Below are positions 8,285-17,267 of a stretch of DNA of 53,266 nt, one piece after another (position 1 is the stretch's first letter; every line of letters starts with the position of its first letter). Source of the stretch: Chitinophagaceae bacterium (lineage in GTDB: Bacteria; Bacteroidota; Bacteroidia; Chitinophagales; Chitinophagaceae). The DNA lies in contig JACMKU010000191.1 of the NCBI GenBank assembly GCA_014379965.1, positions 1-53,266 on the forward strand. Direction: 5' to 3'. The position numbers and the translations under genes are program-made. The notes below the pieces were generated by a model. That model was not told the origin of the DNA. It worked only from the letters and a program-made list of their open reading frames with translations, and did not search any database.

Positions 8285-10261
8285 GTGAAAATACCGACCA
8301 ATAAAGTAACCGCTGCGGGCTTACTCATCGCTTTAGGAATTATTTACGGAGATATCGGCACTTCGCCCTTATATGTTTTCAATTCAATCATAGGCGACAG
8401 GGAGGTCACAGAAGAGTTGATCATAGGCACGCTTTCCTGCATCATCTGGACACTTACCCTTCAAACAACGATCAAATATGTAATTCTAATTCTTCGTGCG
8501 GACAACCGCGGTGAAGGAGGCACATTCGCGCTATATGCGCTCGTACGCCGAAGGAAGAAATGGCTGGTAATACCCGCAATGATTGGCGGCGCCGCTTTGT
8601 TGGCCGATGGCATCATAACACCACCCATTTCCATTACTTCCGCAGTAGAAGGCCTGGGCGAGCTTGCCTCATTGCGGGGGATGCCCGAGGATACCGTGGT
8701 AATGATAGTGATTGTCATTCTTTCAATGTTCTTCTTTCTACAGCAATTCGGAACAGCCTCGATCGGAAAGTTGTTCGGTCCGATCATGTTTGTCTGGTTT
8801 ACCATGCTTGCTGTACTGGGGGTAGTCCATGTCTTCGACGACTTGTCCATATTCAAGGCGCTCAGTCCATATTACGCGATCGAGTTTCTGAGGAATTATC
8901 CCGAGGGCTTCTGGCTTTTAGGTGCGGTCTTCCTGTGTACCACTGGTGCGGAAGCATTATATAGTGATTTGGGCCATTGCGGTCGTGACAATATCCGGAC
9001 CTCCTGGATATACGTAAAGACCTGTCTCCTGATCAACTACTTCGGACAGGGTGCCTATCTCCTCTCCCATCGCCAACCCGGGCTTATTATTACGGAGGAG
9101 ATAAAAAAGGTACAGGGTATAAATGCGTTCTATGACCTGATGCCGGAATGGTTTATCATCCCGGGTGTGATCATCGCTACCATGGCTGCTATCACCGCGA
9201 GCCAGGCAATGATCTCAGGTGCATTTACCCTTATCAGCGAAGCAATGCGACTGAACCTCTGGCCTAAGGTCAAGATTCGCTATCCATCGGAGGAAAAAGG
9301 ACAGTTGTTTATTCCAGCCATCAACTTTCTACTTTACCTAGGATGCGTAGGTATCGTGCTTTATTTCCGCAAATCCTCCAACATGGAAGCCGCTTATGGT
9401 CTTGCGATCATTGTGACCATGTTGATGACGACAATACTCTTCGCCAACTATCTTGTCCTGCACCGGGTGAAGGCAGTATGGATATATGCCTTCCTCATCA
9501 GCTATTTCATCGTCGAGATGGGATATTTCGTCGCATTGATGGATAAATTCATCCATGGTGGTTATATCACGTTGATGATCGGCGGCGTCATGTTCCTCGT
9601 CATGTATGTATGGTATCGTGCACGGAAGATCAAGAATCGGTATGTGGAATTCGTACGAATGGAGCATTACATTCCAAAAATCCAGGAGCTAAGCAACGAC
9701 AGGGCGGTGCCGAAGTATGCCACTCACCTGGTCTACCTGACAAGTGCCAACAACCCGAAGGAGATCGAGCATAAGATCATTTACTCCATTCTTAACAAGA
9801 AGCCAAAGCGTGCCGACATCTACTGGTTCGTCCACGTGGATACGATGGACGATCCCTATACATGCGAATACAAAGTGGAGCATATTATTCCAAACGACAT
9901 AATTCGTGTCGACTTTCGCCTTGGCTTCCGAATGGAGCCACGAATCAACCTGATGTTTAGGAAGGTGGTCGAAGACCTGGTTGCCAATAAGGAGGTCAAT
10001 ATTATCAGCCGGTATGAGAGCCTCGCGAGTAGCAATACGGTAGGCGACTTCCAGTTCATGGTGATGGAAAAGTACCTGAGCCAGGACAATGAGCTTCCAT
10101 TCCTCGAAAGGGTTATAATGAAGCTGCACTTCTGGCTGAAGGAACACAGCTTGTCGGAAGAAAGAGGCTTTGGGCTTGACGTCGCCAATGTGACCGTTGA
10201 AAAATTCCCACTTATCGTAGCGCCGGTGACCAACCTCAAATTGAAGAGGATTGAAGATTAG
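8285..10261 (+). CDS. kup: KUP/HAK-family potassium uptake transporter
   Basis: A proton-coupled K+ importer of the inner membrane. About 658 residues, normal for the family. It opens with VKIPTNKVTAAGLLIALGII and the family hallmark YGDIGTSPLYV, continues through about twelve membrane helices, including TTGAEALYSDLGHCGRDNIR and ASQAMISGAFTL, and ends in a long soluble C-terminal region (about 470-658). The GTG at 8285 is chosen because the only upstream in-frame candidate, a TTG at 8210, adds a segment foreign to the family and lies before the predicted transcription start. It is monocistronic, followed by a GGGAATC palindrome. Confidence 0.95.
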   Translation: MKIPTNKVTAAGLLIALGIIYGDIGTSPLYVFNSIIGDREVTEELIIGTLSCIIWTLTLQTTIKYVILILRADNRGEGGTFALYALVRRRKKWLVIPAMIGGAALLADGIITPPISITSAVEGLGELASLRGMPEDTVVMIVIVILSMFFFLQQFGTASIGKLFGPIMFVWFTMLAVLGVVHVFDDLSIFKALSPYYAIEFLRNYPEGFWLLGAVFLCTTGAEALYSDLGHCGRDNIRTSWIYVKTCLLINYFGQGAYLLSHRQPGLIITEEIKKVQGINAFYDLMPEWFIIPGVIIATMAAITASQAMISGAFTLISEAMRLNLWPKVKIRYPSEEKGQLFIPAINFLLYLGCVGIVLYFRKSSNMEAAYGLAIIVTMLMTTILFANYLVLHRVKAVWIYAFLISYFIVEMGYFVALMDKFIHGGYITLMIGGVMFLVMYVWYRARKIKNRYVEFVRMEHYIPKIQELSNDRAVPKYATHLVYLTSANNPKEIEHKIIYSILNKKPKRADIYWFVHVDTMDDPYTCEYKVEHIIPNDIIRVDFRLGFRMEPRINLMFRKVVEDLVANKEVNIISRYESLASSNTVGDFQFMVMEKYLSQDNELPFLERVIMKLHFWLKEHSLSEERGFGLDVANVTVEKFPLIVAPVTNLKLKRIED

Positions 10262-10280
10262 AGTTCACGCAATTAATCCA

Positions 10281-10370
10281 GGAATCGGGAATTAGGAACC
10301 GGGAATCCGGCTTTACGAATTCGTGATCAGTTTTCGATGTAAGACCCGATTCCCGATTCCCAATTCCCCA
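10281..10370. repeat. Palindrome with GGGAATC-word arms and conserved loop
   Basis: Left arm from 10281 of GGAATCG/GGGAATT-type 7-nt words; right arm 10344-10370 is their reverse complement. The loop contains TTTACGAATTCGT and then TTTTCGA, shared with the loci at 17.1 and 31.5 kb. It lies 20 nt after the kup stop. Confidence 0.85.
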
Positions 10371-10392
10371 TTACTTAAAAATTCAACACTAA

Positions 10393-11181
10393 TTGCCTTC
10401 CTTTATCTGGTATATCATCGGCAGCATTGCGCTACTTTCTGTACTCGCATACTTTCTTCAGGAGAGGCTCATTTTCAAACCAGAGAAATTAAAGCAGGAT
10501 TTTCAGTTCAAGTATGACATTCCATTCAGGGAATATTTCTTCGATGTGGAACCAGGTGTCCGTATCAATGGGCTGCATTTTTACAGGGATCAACCGTCCG
10601 GCCTCATTCTCTATTTTCATGGCAATACGAGAAGCATCAAAGGTTGGTCGAAGTATTCCAGGGATTTCTATCGTTACAATTACGACGTAGTGCTTGTCGA
10701 CTACAGGGGATTTGGAAAAAGTACTGGTAAGCGCAGCGAAAAGGATATGCTCACCGACATGCAATTCGTCTATGAGCGATTAAAGGAGAAGTATGCCGAA
10801 CATCATATCATTGTATATGGCAGGAGCATTGGTAGTGGCTTCGCGACGAAAATTGCATCTGACAACAAACCGCGTTATCTGATACTAGACGCCCCGTATT
10901 ATAGTTTCCTGAAGGTAGTCGAGCGTTTCCTGCCTATACTACCGGTGAGGTATGTATTGCGTTTTCATTTGCGAGCCGATAAGTGGATACGCTATGTCAA
11001 TTGTCATACCTACATTATTCATGGCACTCGGGACTGGCTGATCCCTCTTAAACATAGCGAACGGCTACAGAAAATCAACCCCAATAAAATTACCCTAATC
11101 CGCATCCATGGTGGGGGGCACAACAATCTTCCTTCATTTGATGAATACCACAACTTCGTCCGAGATATTCTCAAGTACTAA
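10393..11181 (+). CDS. Membrane-anchored alpha/beta hydrolase (paralog 1)
   Basis: A 262-residue serine hydrolase fold of the BEM46/ABHD13-17 type. An N-terminal helix (about 4-22, FIWYIIGSIALLSVLAYF) anchors it, followed by LQERLIFKPEKL. The catalytic set is visible: the oxyanion-side LYFHGN, nucleophile elbow GRSIGSG (Ser145), acid Asp near 214 in HGTRDWLIP and His243 in HGGGHNNL. The substrate is unknown; such proteins are lipases, thioesterases or esterases. The start is TTG, since no ATG lies in frame before the anchor. It is clearly related to the hydrolase at 12710-13543, with a lipoprotein gene between them. Confidence 0.9.
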   Translation: MPSFIWYIIGSIALLSVLAYFLQERLIFKPEKLKQDFQFKYDIPFREYFFDVEPGVRINGLHFYRDQPSGLILYFHGNTRSIKGWSKYSRDFYRYNYDVVLVDYRGFGKSTGKRSEKDMLTDMQFVYERLKEKYAEHHIIVYGRSIGSGFATKIASDNKPRYLILDAPYYSFLKVVERFLPILPVRYVLRFHLRADKWIRYVNCHTYIIHGTRDWLIPLKHSERLQKINPNKITLIRIHGGGHNNLPSFDEYHNFVRDILKY

Positions 11182-11183
11182 AC

Positions 11184-11300
11184 GGTGAGTTGTAAGTGGT
11201 GAATGGTGAGTGGCCTCAAAACTTTTGATCATTCCCTCACCTTCTGAAAAGTTGACTATTGCTGGTTATTGCCTATTGCCTATTGGATATTGCCAATTGC
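11184..11300. repeat. GTGAGTG-word palindrome followed by a TATTGCC-word array
   Basis: GGTGAG/GTGGTGA 7-nt words start three bases after the hydrolase stop. A short inverted CCCTCACC at about 11234-11241 closes a loop containing GGCCTCAAAACTTTTGA, which is nearly the same as the loop at 48.7 kb. A separate run of TATTGCC-like 7-mers follows at 11257-11300. Confidence 0.7.
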
Positions 11301-11442
11301 TTAATCTGCTCCGTAAAACCTACAGGTGGTTTTACCTTTATATTCCCCTTAACATTTGATACTATTATTGTTAATGCTTTTCCAATTGATGTCATGGCAT
11401 TGTAACGAGAACGTACTTTGAACGTCAAACCTACAAATGAAC

Positions 11443-11448
11443 AGGAGG
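11443..11448 (+). promoter_or_regulatory. Strong Shine-Dalgarno AGGAGG
   Basis: AGGAGG stands five bases before the ATG at 11454. It fixes the start against an in-frame TTG at 11418. Such a full SD is unusual in this window. Confidence 0.75.
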
Positions 11449-11453
11449 TTTAT

Positions 11454-12599
11454 ATGAAACTAAAACTTTACTCAATCTATTTGATCGCCCTTACAGTGGT
11501 TCTCTTCTCTTGCAAATCCGCAAAGAAGATGTATGAAAAAGGGAATTACGACCAGGCCGTAGAACTTGCTGCAAAAAAGCTGCAGAAGAAGCCTAATGAC
11601 GGGGAAACGATCGACGTTCTACAAAACGCGTATCGGTTTGCCGTGAATGACCACGAAAACAGGATCAGGAACAATGCTGCCAGTAACAACGACCTTAAGT
11701 GGGAATGGACCTACAGCGAATATCTCAGCCTGCAACGTCTTCATGACGCCATCTACAGGGTCCCTTCGGTGTATGACATCGTAAAGCCTACCGATTACTC
11801 TTCTTATGTTACAACCTACCAGGAAGAGGCGGCTAAGACACGATTCGACCGCGGTGTAGTGTTGATGGAAAACAATACCAAGAACAGTTACAAGCAGGCA
11901 TATTTCGAATTTCAGAAATCGCTTTCCCTTAAGCCCGGAGACCTTTCGGTTAAGGAAAAAATGGAGCAGGCATATGCCGGCGCTGTTACCAACGTGGTGG
12001 TGTTACCACTGACTCAATTCGGCTATCAGTATAGTGCATATAACGCGAGTTACCATAATTTCGAATCCGATGTGCTTCGTTATCTCAGCAACAGTAATGG
12101 AAATGTTTTTGTGCGTTACTACTCGGCTTCCGAGGCTAACTCTTACAACATTCGTGCAGACCAGGTAGTGGAAATGCGGTTCCGTAATGTCGATATCGAC
12201 CGTTACCGCGATCAACGCGACACCAGGGAAGTATCAAAGCAGGTGTTGGTAAAAGAAACGGTAATTCGTCCCGATTCGATAGTAAAAGAATATGCGACCG
12301 TTAAGGCGAAGATCACGACGATAAAAAGGACGCAAAGTGCGAATGGGCTTCTGCAGGTCACTGTACGTGATCAACGGGCGCAATACTTATGGAGCGATAC
12401 TTATCATGGTGACTATAACTGGAGCACTGAATTCTCTACTTATACAGGTGATGCAAGGGCATTAAGTGACAATGATAAGGCCTTGGTGAGCCGTAAAGAA
12501 GATTTTCCTCCCAATGAAGATGATATTCTAAGGATCATCATGAATGAAGTAAAGAACAAGGCCGAGTGCGGCATTAAGGACTATTTTAACCGCCAATAG
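11454..12599 (+). CDS. Lipoprotein with TPR-like repeats, function unknown
   Basis: A 381-residue lipoprotein: signal peptide with lipobox LFSC (Cys20). A TPR-like helical part follows (SAKKMYEKGNYDQAVELAAK near 22-42, and KQAYFEFQKSLSLKPGDLSV near 148-168), then a beta-rich C-terminal domain with VVVLPLTQFGYQYSAYN. It is probably attached to the outer membrane facing the periplasm. No enzymatic motif is seen. Flanked on both sides by paralogous membrane-anchored hydrolases. The full SD suggests efficient translation. A TACTTTG box at 11414-11420 may be part of its promoter. Confidence 0.88.
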   Translation: MKLKLYSIYLIALTVVLFSCKSAKKMYEKGNYDQAVELAAKKLQKKPNDGETIDVLQNAYRFAVNDHENRIRNNAASNNDLKWEWTYSEYLSLQRLHDAIYRVPSVYDIVKPTDYSSYVTTYQEEAAKTRFDRGVVLMENNTKNSYKQAYFEFQKSLSLKPGDLSVKEKMEQAYAGAVTNVVVLPLTQFGYQYSAYNASYHNFESDVLRYLSNSNGNVFVRYYSASEANSYNIRADQVVEMRFRNVDIDRYRDQRDTREVSKQVLVKETVIRPDSIVKEYATVKAKITTIKRTQSANGLLQVTVRDQRAQYLWSDTYHGDYNWSTEFSTYTGDARALSDNDKALVSRKEDFPPNEDDILRIIMNEVKNKAECGIKDYFNRQ

Positions 12600-12606
12600 G
12601 AAATAA

Positions 12607-12688
12607 TTGACCGCAGATTATCTTGATTGTTATGATAAATATGATTTGAATCCTACTTATCATAACAATCATGATAATCTGCGGTCAA
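12607..12688. repeat. 32-bp near-perfect palindrome
   Basis: Arms 12607-12638 and 12657-12688 pair at 31 of 32 positions; the loop is 18 nt. The outer part reads TTGACCGCAGATTATC. It starts 7 nt after the lipoprotein stop and ends 21 nt before the next ATG. As RNA it would form a very stable hairpin without a T run. Confidence 0.9.
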
Positions 12689-12709
12689 ATTCTTTGATCT
12701 TTGCCGGGT

Positions 12710-13543
12710 ATGCAAAGGAACTCGTTCAAACGTATTCGTAAGTGGATGATGATTGTCCTTGGGATCTACGTCCTTGTCGGCTTCATTTTGTACTTTCTTC
12801 AGGAAAAATTCCTTTTCCACCCCACATCATTACCGGCCGATCATGTCTTCAACTTCCCCATTCCTTTCAAGGAAGTGAATGTAGCTGTGAACAAAGAGAA
12901 AAATCTCAACATTGTCCGCTTTACTGTACCAGATACGACATGCCGAGGTGTGGTTCTCTATTTTCACGGCAACAGGCAGAACATAGAACGTTATGCGCAC
13001 AGGGCGGAGGGATTTACACGAAATAATCTTGAAGTATGGATGATCGATTACCCTGGATTCGGCAAGACGACAGGCGAACGGTCCGAGCAGGCATTGAATG
13101 AGGATGCACAACTGTTATATCGAATGGCCAGGGCGAGTTTCGGAAAGGATAGCATTATTCTTTATGGAAAGTCGCTTGGAACGGGAGTAGCGGCCAGGCT
13201 TGCCTCGCTTCGTGATTGCCGAAGGCTGATCCTCGAAACACCATACACCAGCATCGAGGGCCTGATGAGAAATTTCGCCTGGATGTACCCGGTGAGCCTT
13301 ATGGCTAAATATCATTTTCCGATCGATAGCTATTTTGAAACCATTACAGCACCCGTCACTCTTTTTCATGGGACAAACGACGAGACCGTCCGTTATAGTC
13401 ATTCAAGAAAACTTATCGCTCTCCCAGTTCCCGCCGGGGCGCAGCCGCGGGAATTGATTACACTGGAAAAGGGTAAACACAACAATCTCTACGATTTCGA
13501 TCTTTTCCAGCACAAGCTCGATTCCGTGTTGCAGGTTGAATGA
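12710..13543 (+). CDS. Membrane-anchored alpha/beta hydrolase (paralog 2)
   Basis: About 277 residues with the same plan as the gene at 10393: an N-terminal anchor (about 11-29, MMIVLGIYVLVGFILYF), then LQEKFLFHPTSL, VLYFHGN, DYPGFGKTTGERSE, nucleophile elbow GKSLGTG, acid in HGTNDETV, and His in KGKHNNL. Serine hydrolase of unknown substrate. The ATG at 12710 is used; a TTG three codons upstream is the alternative. Its TGA stop directly abuts the stop of convergent oxyR (TGATCA), so no intergenic sequence is left for terminators. Confidence 0.9.
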   Translation: MQRNSFKRIRKWMMIVLGIYVLVGFILYFLQEKFLFHPTSLPADHVFNFPIPFKEVNVAVNKEKNLNIVRFTVPDTTCRGVVLYFHGNRQNIERYAHRAEGFTRNNLEVWMIDYPGFGKTTGERSEQALNEDAQLLYRMARASFGKDSIILYGKSLGTGVAARLASLRDCRRLILETPYTSIEGLMRNFAWMYPVSLMAKYHFPIDSYFETITAPVTLFHGTNDETVRYSHSRKLIALPVPAGAQPRELITLEKGKHNNLYDFDLFQHKLDSVLQVE

Positions 13544-14479
13544 TCACACCGGTAACACAAGAGAATTCTTATTCTTCCTGATCTTTTCGGGGACTGCCGC
13601 GATGATCTCTTCTTTGAGGATACTTATCAGTCGCTGCTTTACGAAATCGCGATGAACAACCAGACTAACCTCCCGCATGGGAGCAGGACGTCGGAACTGC
13701 CTCACTTGCTTCTGTTGCGTAGCGTTGAGGTCCATCGTCGCCAACTCTGGGAGAATGGTAATACCATCAGTGAGTTCGACCATTCGGCGAAGCGTTTCGA
13801 TACTACCCGCTTCGTACTCGAATGCCTGACCTTCCTTACTGGCCTTCTGCAATTCACAAAGATTCATGATCTGCGAACGGAAGCAATGGCCTTCCTCTAA
13901 TAGCCAAAGCTTATGTGGATCTATGTCCTGGGGCAGCACATAATGTTTCTTGAAGTCCTGGTTCTTTCGGGAAACGTATACAAGCAGCTCCTCATAAAAC
14001 AATACATCTTCCCGAATCCCATATTCCTGTAATGGGGTAACTAGAATTCCCGCATGTATTGTCCCTTCCCTAAGGCGTGATATGATCAGGTCCGTCATCA
14101 TCTCGTTCATGATCAACTTTACATGCGGATACTTCCTGGTGAACTGGTGAGCAAAAAGTGGAAGCAGGTAGGGAGCGAGAGTAGGAATGATACCTACCTT
14201 CAGTTCCCCGCTAAGAATTCCTTTGCGGTTGTTTACCATCTCCGCTATTTTCTCCTTCTCTGCGATTACCCTCTTTGCCTGTTCAATGATCTCGATACCC
14301 ATCTCCGTAGGAATGACGGGTTGTTTGCTGCGATCGAAAAGCTTTACCCCTAACTCCTCCTCCACTTTGTGTATCTGCATACTCAGGGTCGGCTGGGTAA
14401 CAAAACAATGCGATGCTGCCAGGGCGAAATGCCGGTAGCGATCGAGGGCGATGAGGTATTCGAGTTGGATGAGGGTCAT
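13544..14479 (-). CDS. oxyR: Hydrogen peroxide-responsive LysR regulator OxyR
   Basis: A LysR-type activator that senses peroxide by a disulfide switch and activates antioxidant genes. 311 residues from the ATG at 14477-14479 (MTLIQLEYLIALDRYRHF, the usual OxyR opening; a TTG at 14500 is rejected). A winged HTH lies at about 1-60. The effector domain holds LLEEGHCFRSQIMNLCEL, with the two redox cysteines at 199 and 208, the same numbers as in E. coli OxyR. Divergent from catalase with a 109-bp spacer that contains an OxyR-type operator. Confidence 0.95.
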   Translation of the reverse strand: MTLIQLEYLIALDRYRHFALAASHCFVTQPTLSMQIHKVEEELGVKLFDRSKQPVIPTEMGIEIIEQAKRVIAEKEKIAEMVNNRKGILSGELKVGIIPTLAPYLLPLFAHQFTRKYPHVKLIMNEMMTDLIISRLREGTIHAGILVTPLQEYGIREDVLFYEELLVYVSRKNQDFKKHYVLPQDIDPHKLWLLEEGHCFRSQIMNLCELQKASKEGQAFEYEAGSIETLRRMVELTDGITILPELATMDLNATQQKQVRQFRRPAPMREVSLVVHRDFVKQRLISILKEEIIAAVPEKIRKNKNSLVLPV

Positions 14480-14503
14480 GGTTGAACGAGTTTTGGCCAA
14501 AAT

Positions 14504-14540
14504 ATAGATTTTATCTATGTTTTAATAAATTTAATCAATT
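14504..14540. promoter_or_regulatory. OxyR operator between oxyR and catalase
   Basis: The OxyR consensus is ATAG-N7-CTAT-N7-ATAG-N7-CTAT. Positions 14504-14518 show ATAG, seven bases, CTAT exactly. The second dyad at the proper phase is degenerate (TAAA, seven bases, AATT). It lies 25 bp from the oxyR ATG and just upstream of the putative catalase promoter, suitable for autoregulation and activation. Confidence 0.7.
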
Positions 14541-14544
14541 AGGT

Positions 14545-14570
14545 TGATACTCAAAAACACCCCACATTTG
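14545..14570 (+). promoter_or_regulatory. Possible catalase promoter
   Basis: TTG at 14545-14547 and CACATTTG at 14563-14570 (7 of 8 to TAnnTTTG), spacer 15. The deviation from consensus would fit an activator-dependent promoter next to the OxyR site. Confidence 0.35.
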
Positions 14571-14588
14571 TGCAAAGTCTTAAAACAT

Positions 14589-16103
14589 ATGAGCGAAGAA
14601 AAAAAATTAACCTCTGCTTCAGGTATACCTTACTTCAATAATGAGGACAGCCTTAGCGCCGGTCCTCGCGGCCCCTTACTTCTCCAGGACTTTATCCTGC
14701 ATGAGAAAATGGCCCAGTTCAACAGGGAGCGCATTCCCGAAAGAGTGGTACATGCGAAGGGATCCGGGGCATTCGGAACTTTCACGGTTACGCATGACCT
14801 AACGAAATATACACGGGCCAAGGTTTTCAACCACGTAGGAAAGAAGACGAGGATGTTTATTCGCTTCTCTACTGTCGGTGGTGAGAAAGGTTCCGCAGAT
14901 ACGGAGAGAGATCCACGCGGGTTCGCCATTAAATTTTATACTGAAGATGGCAACTGGGACCTCGTTGGAAACAATACTCCCATATTCTTCATCAAAGACC
15001 CAAAGAAATTCGGCGATTTCATTCATACGCAGAAGCGCGACCCTTATACCAATTGCAAGAGCCCCACAATGATGTGGGACTTTTGGAGCCTTAATCCCGA
15101 GAGTCTTCACCAGGTCATGTTCCTGATGAGCGATAGGGGCACTCCATATAGTTACCGTCATATGCACGGCTTCGGCAGCCACACTTTTAGTTTCATCAAT
15201 GCGAACAACGAGAGGCATTGGATGAAATTTCACTTCAAGACCTTGCAGGGCATCAAGAACTTCTCTAATGAAGAAGCGGTCAAAATGAAAGGTGAGGATG
15301 CGGATCATGCACAGAGGGACCTCGTTACAGCTATTGACAATGGTGAATATCCCAAGTGGGCCGTGAAAGTGCAGATCATGAGCGAGGAACAGGCGAGGAC
15401 TTATCGGTGGAATCCATTCGATCTTACAAAGACATGGAGCCAAAAAGACTTCCCGTTAATTCCCCTCGGAGAGATCGAGTTGAATGAGAATCCTCATAAT
15501 TTCTTCGCAGATGTAGAGCAGTCTGCATTTGCTCCAGCGCATGTAGTGGATGGCATCAGCTATTCACCAGATAAGATGCTGCAAGGACGAATCCTCTCCT
15601 ATCCCGATGCACATCGTTACCGACTCGGTGGAAATTATGAACAGATACCGGTCAACCGTTGTCCATTTGCCGTAAATAACTACCAGCGAGATGGACAGAT
15701 GCGGGTCGATGGTAATGGCGGAAGGTCGCCTAACTATTTTCCAAATAGTTTCGATTCGATCAGGCATGATGAATCTTACAAACAGCCCGCATGGGCACTC
15801 GATTCTAATATTGCTGACTGGTACGATCGCAATGCTGAGGGCGAAAATGATCATTACACTCAACCCGGGATATTTTACCGGGAAGTATTGTCGCAAACTG
15901 ATAAGAAAAACCTGGTGAATAATATTATAGGTGCAATGAAGGGAATCGATGGTCCGAAAAAATCGGAGATCATCAACAGGCAGCTTTGCCATTTCTTCAG
16001 GGCCGACATCGGACTTGGAATGGCCATTGCATCAGGCTTGGGGATTAATCCGGAAGAGGCGATGCCGACAAGGCATTCGGCCGAGCATTCCGTTTCTTCC
16101 TGA
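14589..16103 (+). CDS. katA: Heme catalase (small-subunit monofunctional type)
   Basis: Decomposes hydrogen peroxide to water and oxygen. 504 residues, the normal length of small-subunit clade-3 catalases. Visible: VVHAKGSGAFG with the distal His (about 54), DLVGNNTPIFF with the distal Asn (about 127), the FIHTQKRDP segment, and the proximal heme ligand in RILSYPDAHRYRLG. The start is the ATG at 14589; a longer in-frame form from 14544 would put the start inside the promoter region. Divergent from oxyR and very probably under its control. Ends in an intrinsic terminator. Confidence 0.97.
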   Translation: MSEEKKLTSASGIPYFNNEDSLSAGPRGPLLLQDFILHEKMAQFNRERIPERVVHAKGSGAFGTFTVTHDLTKYTRAKVFNHVGKKTRMFIRFSTVGGEKGSADTERDPRGFAIKFYTEDGNWDLVGNNTPIFFIKDPKKFGDFIHTQKRDPYTNCKSPTMMWDFWSLNPESLHQVMFLMSDRGTPYSYRHMHGFGSHTFSFINANNERHWMKFHFKTLQGIKNFSNEEAVKMKGEDADHAQRDLVTAIDNGEYPKWAVKVQIMSEEQARTYRWNPFDLTKTWSQKDFPLIPLGEIELNENPHNFFADVEQSAFAPAHVVDGISYSPDKMLQGRILSYPDAHRYRLGGNYEQIPVNRCPFAVNNYQRDGQMRVDGNGGRSPNYFPNSFDSIRHDESYKQPAWALDSNIADWYDRNAEGENDHYTQPGIFYREVLSQTDKKNLVNNIIGAMKGIDGPKKSEIINRQLCHFFRADIGLGMAIASGLGINPEEAMPTRHSAEHSVSS

Positions 16104-16126
16104 ACTTGTGATCACCAATTAATCGG

Positions 16127-16155
16127 CCGCCCTGCATTCGTAGGGCGGTTTTTTT
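16127..16155 (+). terminator. Intrinsic terminator after katA
   Basis: CCGCCCT (16127-16133), 8-base loop, AGGGCGG (16142-16148), then seven T. It slightly overlaps the stop region of the convergent carboxypeptidase gene. Confidence 0.85.
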
Positions 16156-17065
16156 ATTCTTCAAGGATAACCTTGCCCTTCCCAATCTTCAATTTATACC
16201 CGACACCGATCTTCAACGCATAGTTTTCTTTCTCATGGCTGACGGGAAATCCATAACAAACAGGATAACCATACTCACTGACGACATCCTGAATTGATTC
16301 GTAAGCAGTCTTTCCAAATGGCCTTTCAGTATCTTTCATGTCTGTGAAGCCACCAATAATGAGGCCCGCCAGTTTGGATAATCGTCCGCTTCGTTTCAAT
16401 TGGTAAAACATTCTGTCAATATTATACACATACTCGCCGATGTCTTCGATAAAAAGGATGCGACCCCTTGTCTTTAACTCCGAATTCGTTCCAACTAAAT
16501 GAGCTAAAAGAGCAAGATTACCACCAACCAGTTCGCCGACTGCTTCACCTTTGCGGTTGAATTCGTGAGGTTCACACTGGTATCTGGCCTTTTTGCCCTC
16601 CAATGCGCTTCGCAGCGATTGCACAAATGGATTAGTTGAAGCCCCATCGTTGAACGCGCCCGCCATTGGCGCATGGAGTGAGGAGATATAGTACTGGGAA
16701 TAGAGATGGGAATGCAATACTGTGATATCGCTATAACCCACTATCCATTTTGGATGCTTTTTGAATTGCTTGAAATCTATATCATCAATAATGCGTCCCA
16801 TGCCATATCCTCCACGGGCGCAAAGCACGGCCTTGACCTCCTCATCGTCGAGCATCTGTTGAAAGTCGGCGAGCCTTACCTCGTCCGTCCCTGAGAAATA
16901 AGTACTCGAATCGCCGCCGATTGTTTTACCCAGTTTTACCTTATATCCCCATTCTTCAGTCAGCACTCGCACGCATTCGGCCGCTTTTTCCATGGCCATG
17001 TAGCCTGCAGGACAAACCAGACCAATGGTATCTCCCGGTTGTAAATATGGAGGAGTCTTTATCAT
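16154..17065 (-). CDS. LD-carboxypeptidase, peptidase family S66
   Basis: An LdcA-like enzyme that trims the terminal D-Ala from murein tetrapeptides during peptidoglycan recycling. 303 residues. The nucleophile is Ser112 in IVGYSDITVLH. The other triad members of S66 are expected in LFIEDIGEYVYN (Glu, about 206) and PVSHEKENYAL (His, about 279). ARGGYGMGRI is a further family block. No signal peptide, so cytoplasmic. Divergent from metG; the region between holds a long GGGAATC palindrome. Confidence 0.93.
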   Translation of the reverse strand: MIKTPPYLQPGDTIGLVCPAGYMAMEKAAECVRVLTEEWGYKVKLGKTIGGDSSTYFSGTDEVRLADFQQMLDDEEVKAVLCARGGYGMGRIIDDIDFKQFKKHPKWIVGYSDITVLHSHLYSQYYISSLHAPMAGAFNDGASTNPFVQSLRSALEGKKARYQCEPHEFNRKGEAVGELVGGNLALLAHLVGTNSELKTRGRILFIEDIGEYVYNIDRMFYQLKRSGRLSKLAGLIIGGFTDMKDTERPFGKTAYESIQDVVSEYGYPVCYGFPVSHEKENYALKIGVGYKLKIGKGKVILEE

Positions 17066-17095
17066 CCGGCAATTTACGGAATTGGAACTCTAAGA

Positions 17096-17253
17096 GGGAA
17101 TCGGGAATCAGAAATGGGGAATCAGGAATTCGGAATCGGGAATCGGGCGTTACGTTGGAAAAGTTTCTACGAATTCGTAATGCCCGATTCCCGATTCCTG
17201 ATTCCCGATTCCCTCCTCAATTCCCCATTCCCGATTCCGGATTCCCGATTCCT
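17096..17253. repeat. Long GGGAATC-word palindrome in a divergent promoter region
   Basis: Left arm (about 17096-17149) holds seven or more GGGAATC/GGAATCA-like words; the right arm (about 17180-17253) holds the complementary GATTCCC words. The loop is the conserved element of this family in inverted orientation: on the minus strand TTACGAATTCGT then ACTTTTCC. It occupies most of the 228 bp between the carboxypeptidase and metG start codons. Confidence 0.88.
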
Positions 17254-17267
17254 AATGTTGTCTGGCT

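Noticed and set aside
14799..15443. A 214-residue minus-strand ORF
   Set aside because: Antisense of catalase, which has all expected heme and active-site motifs.
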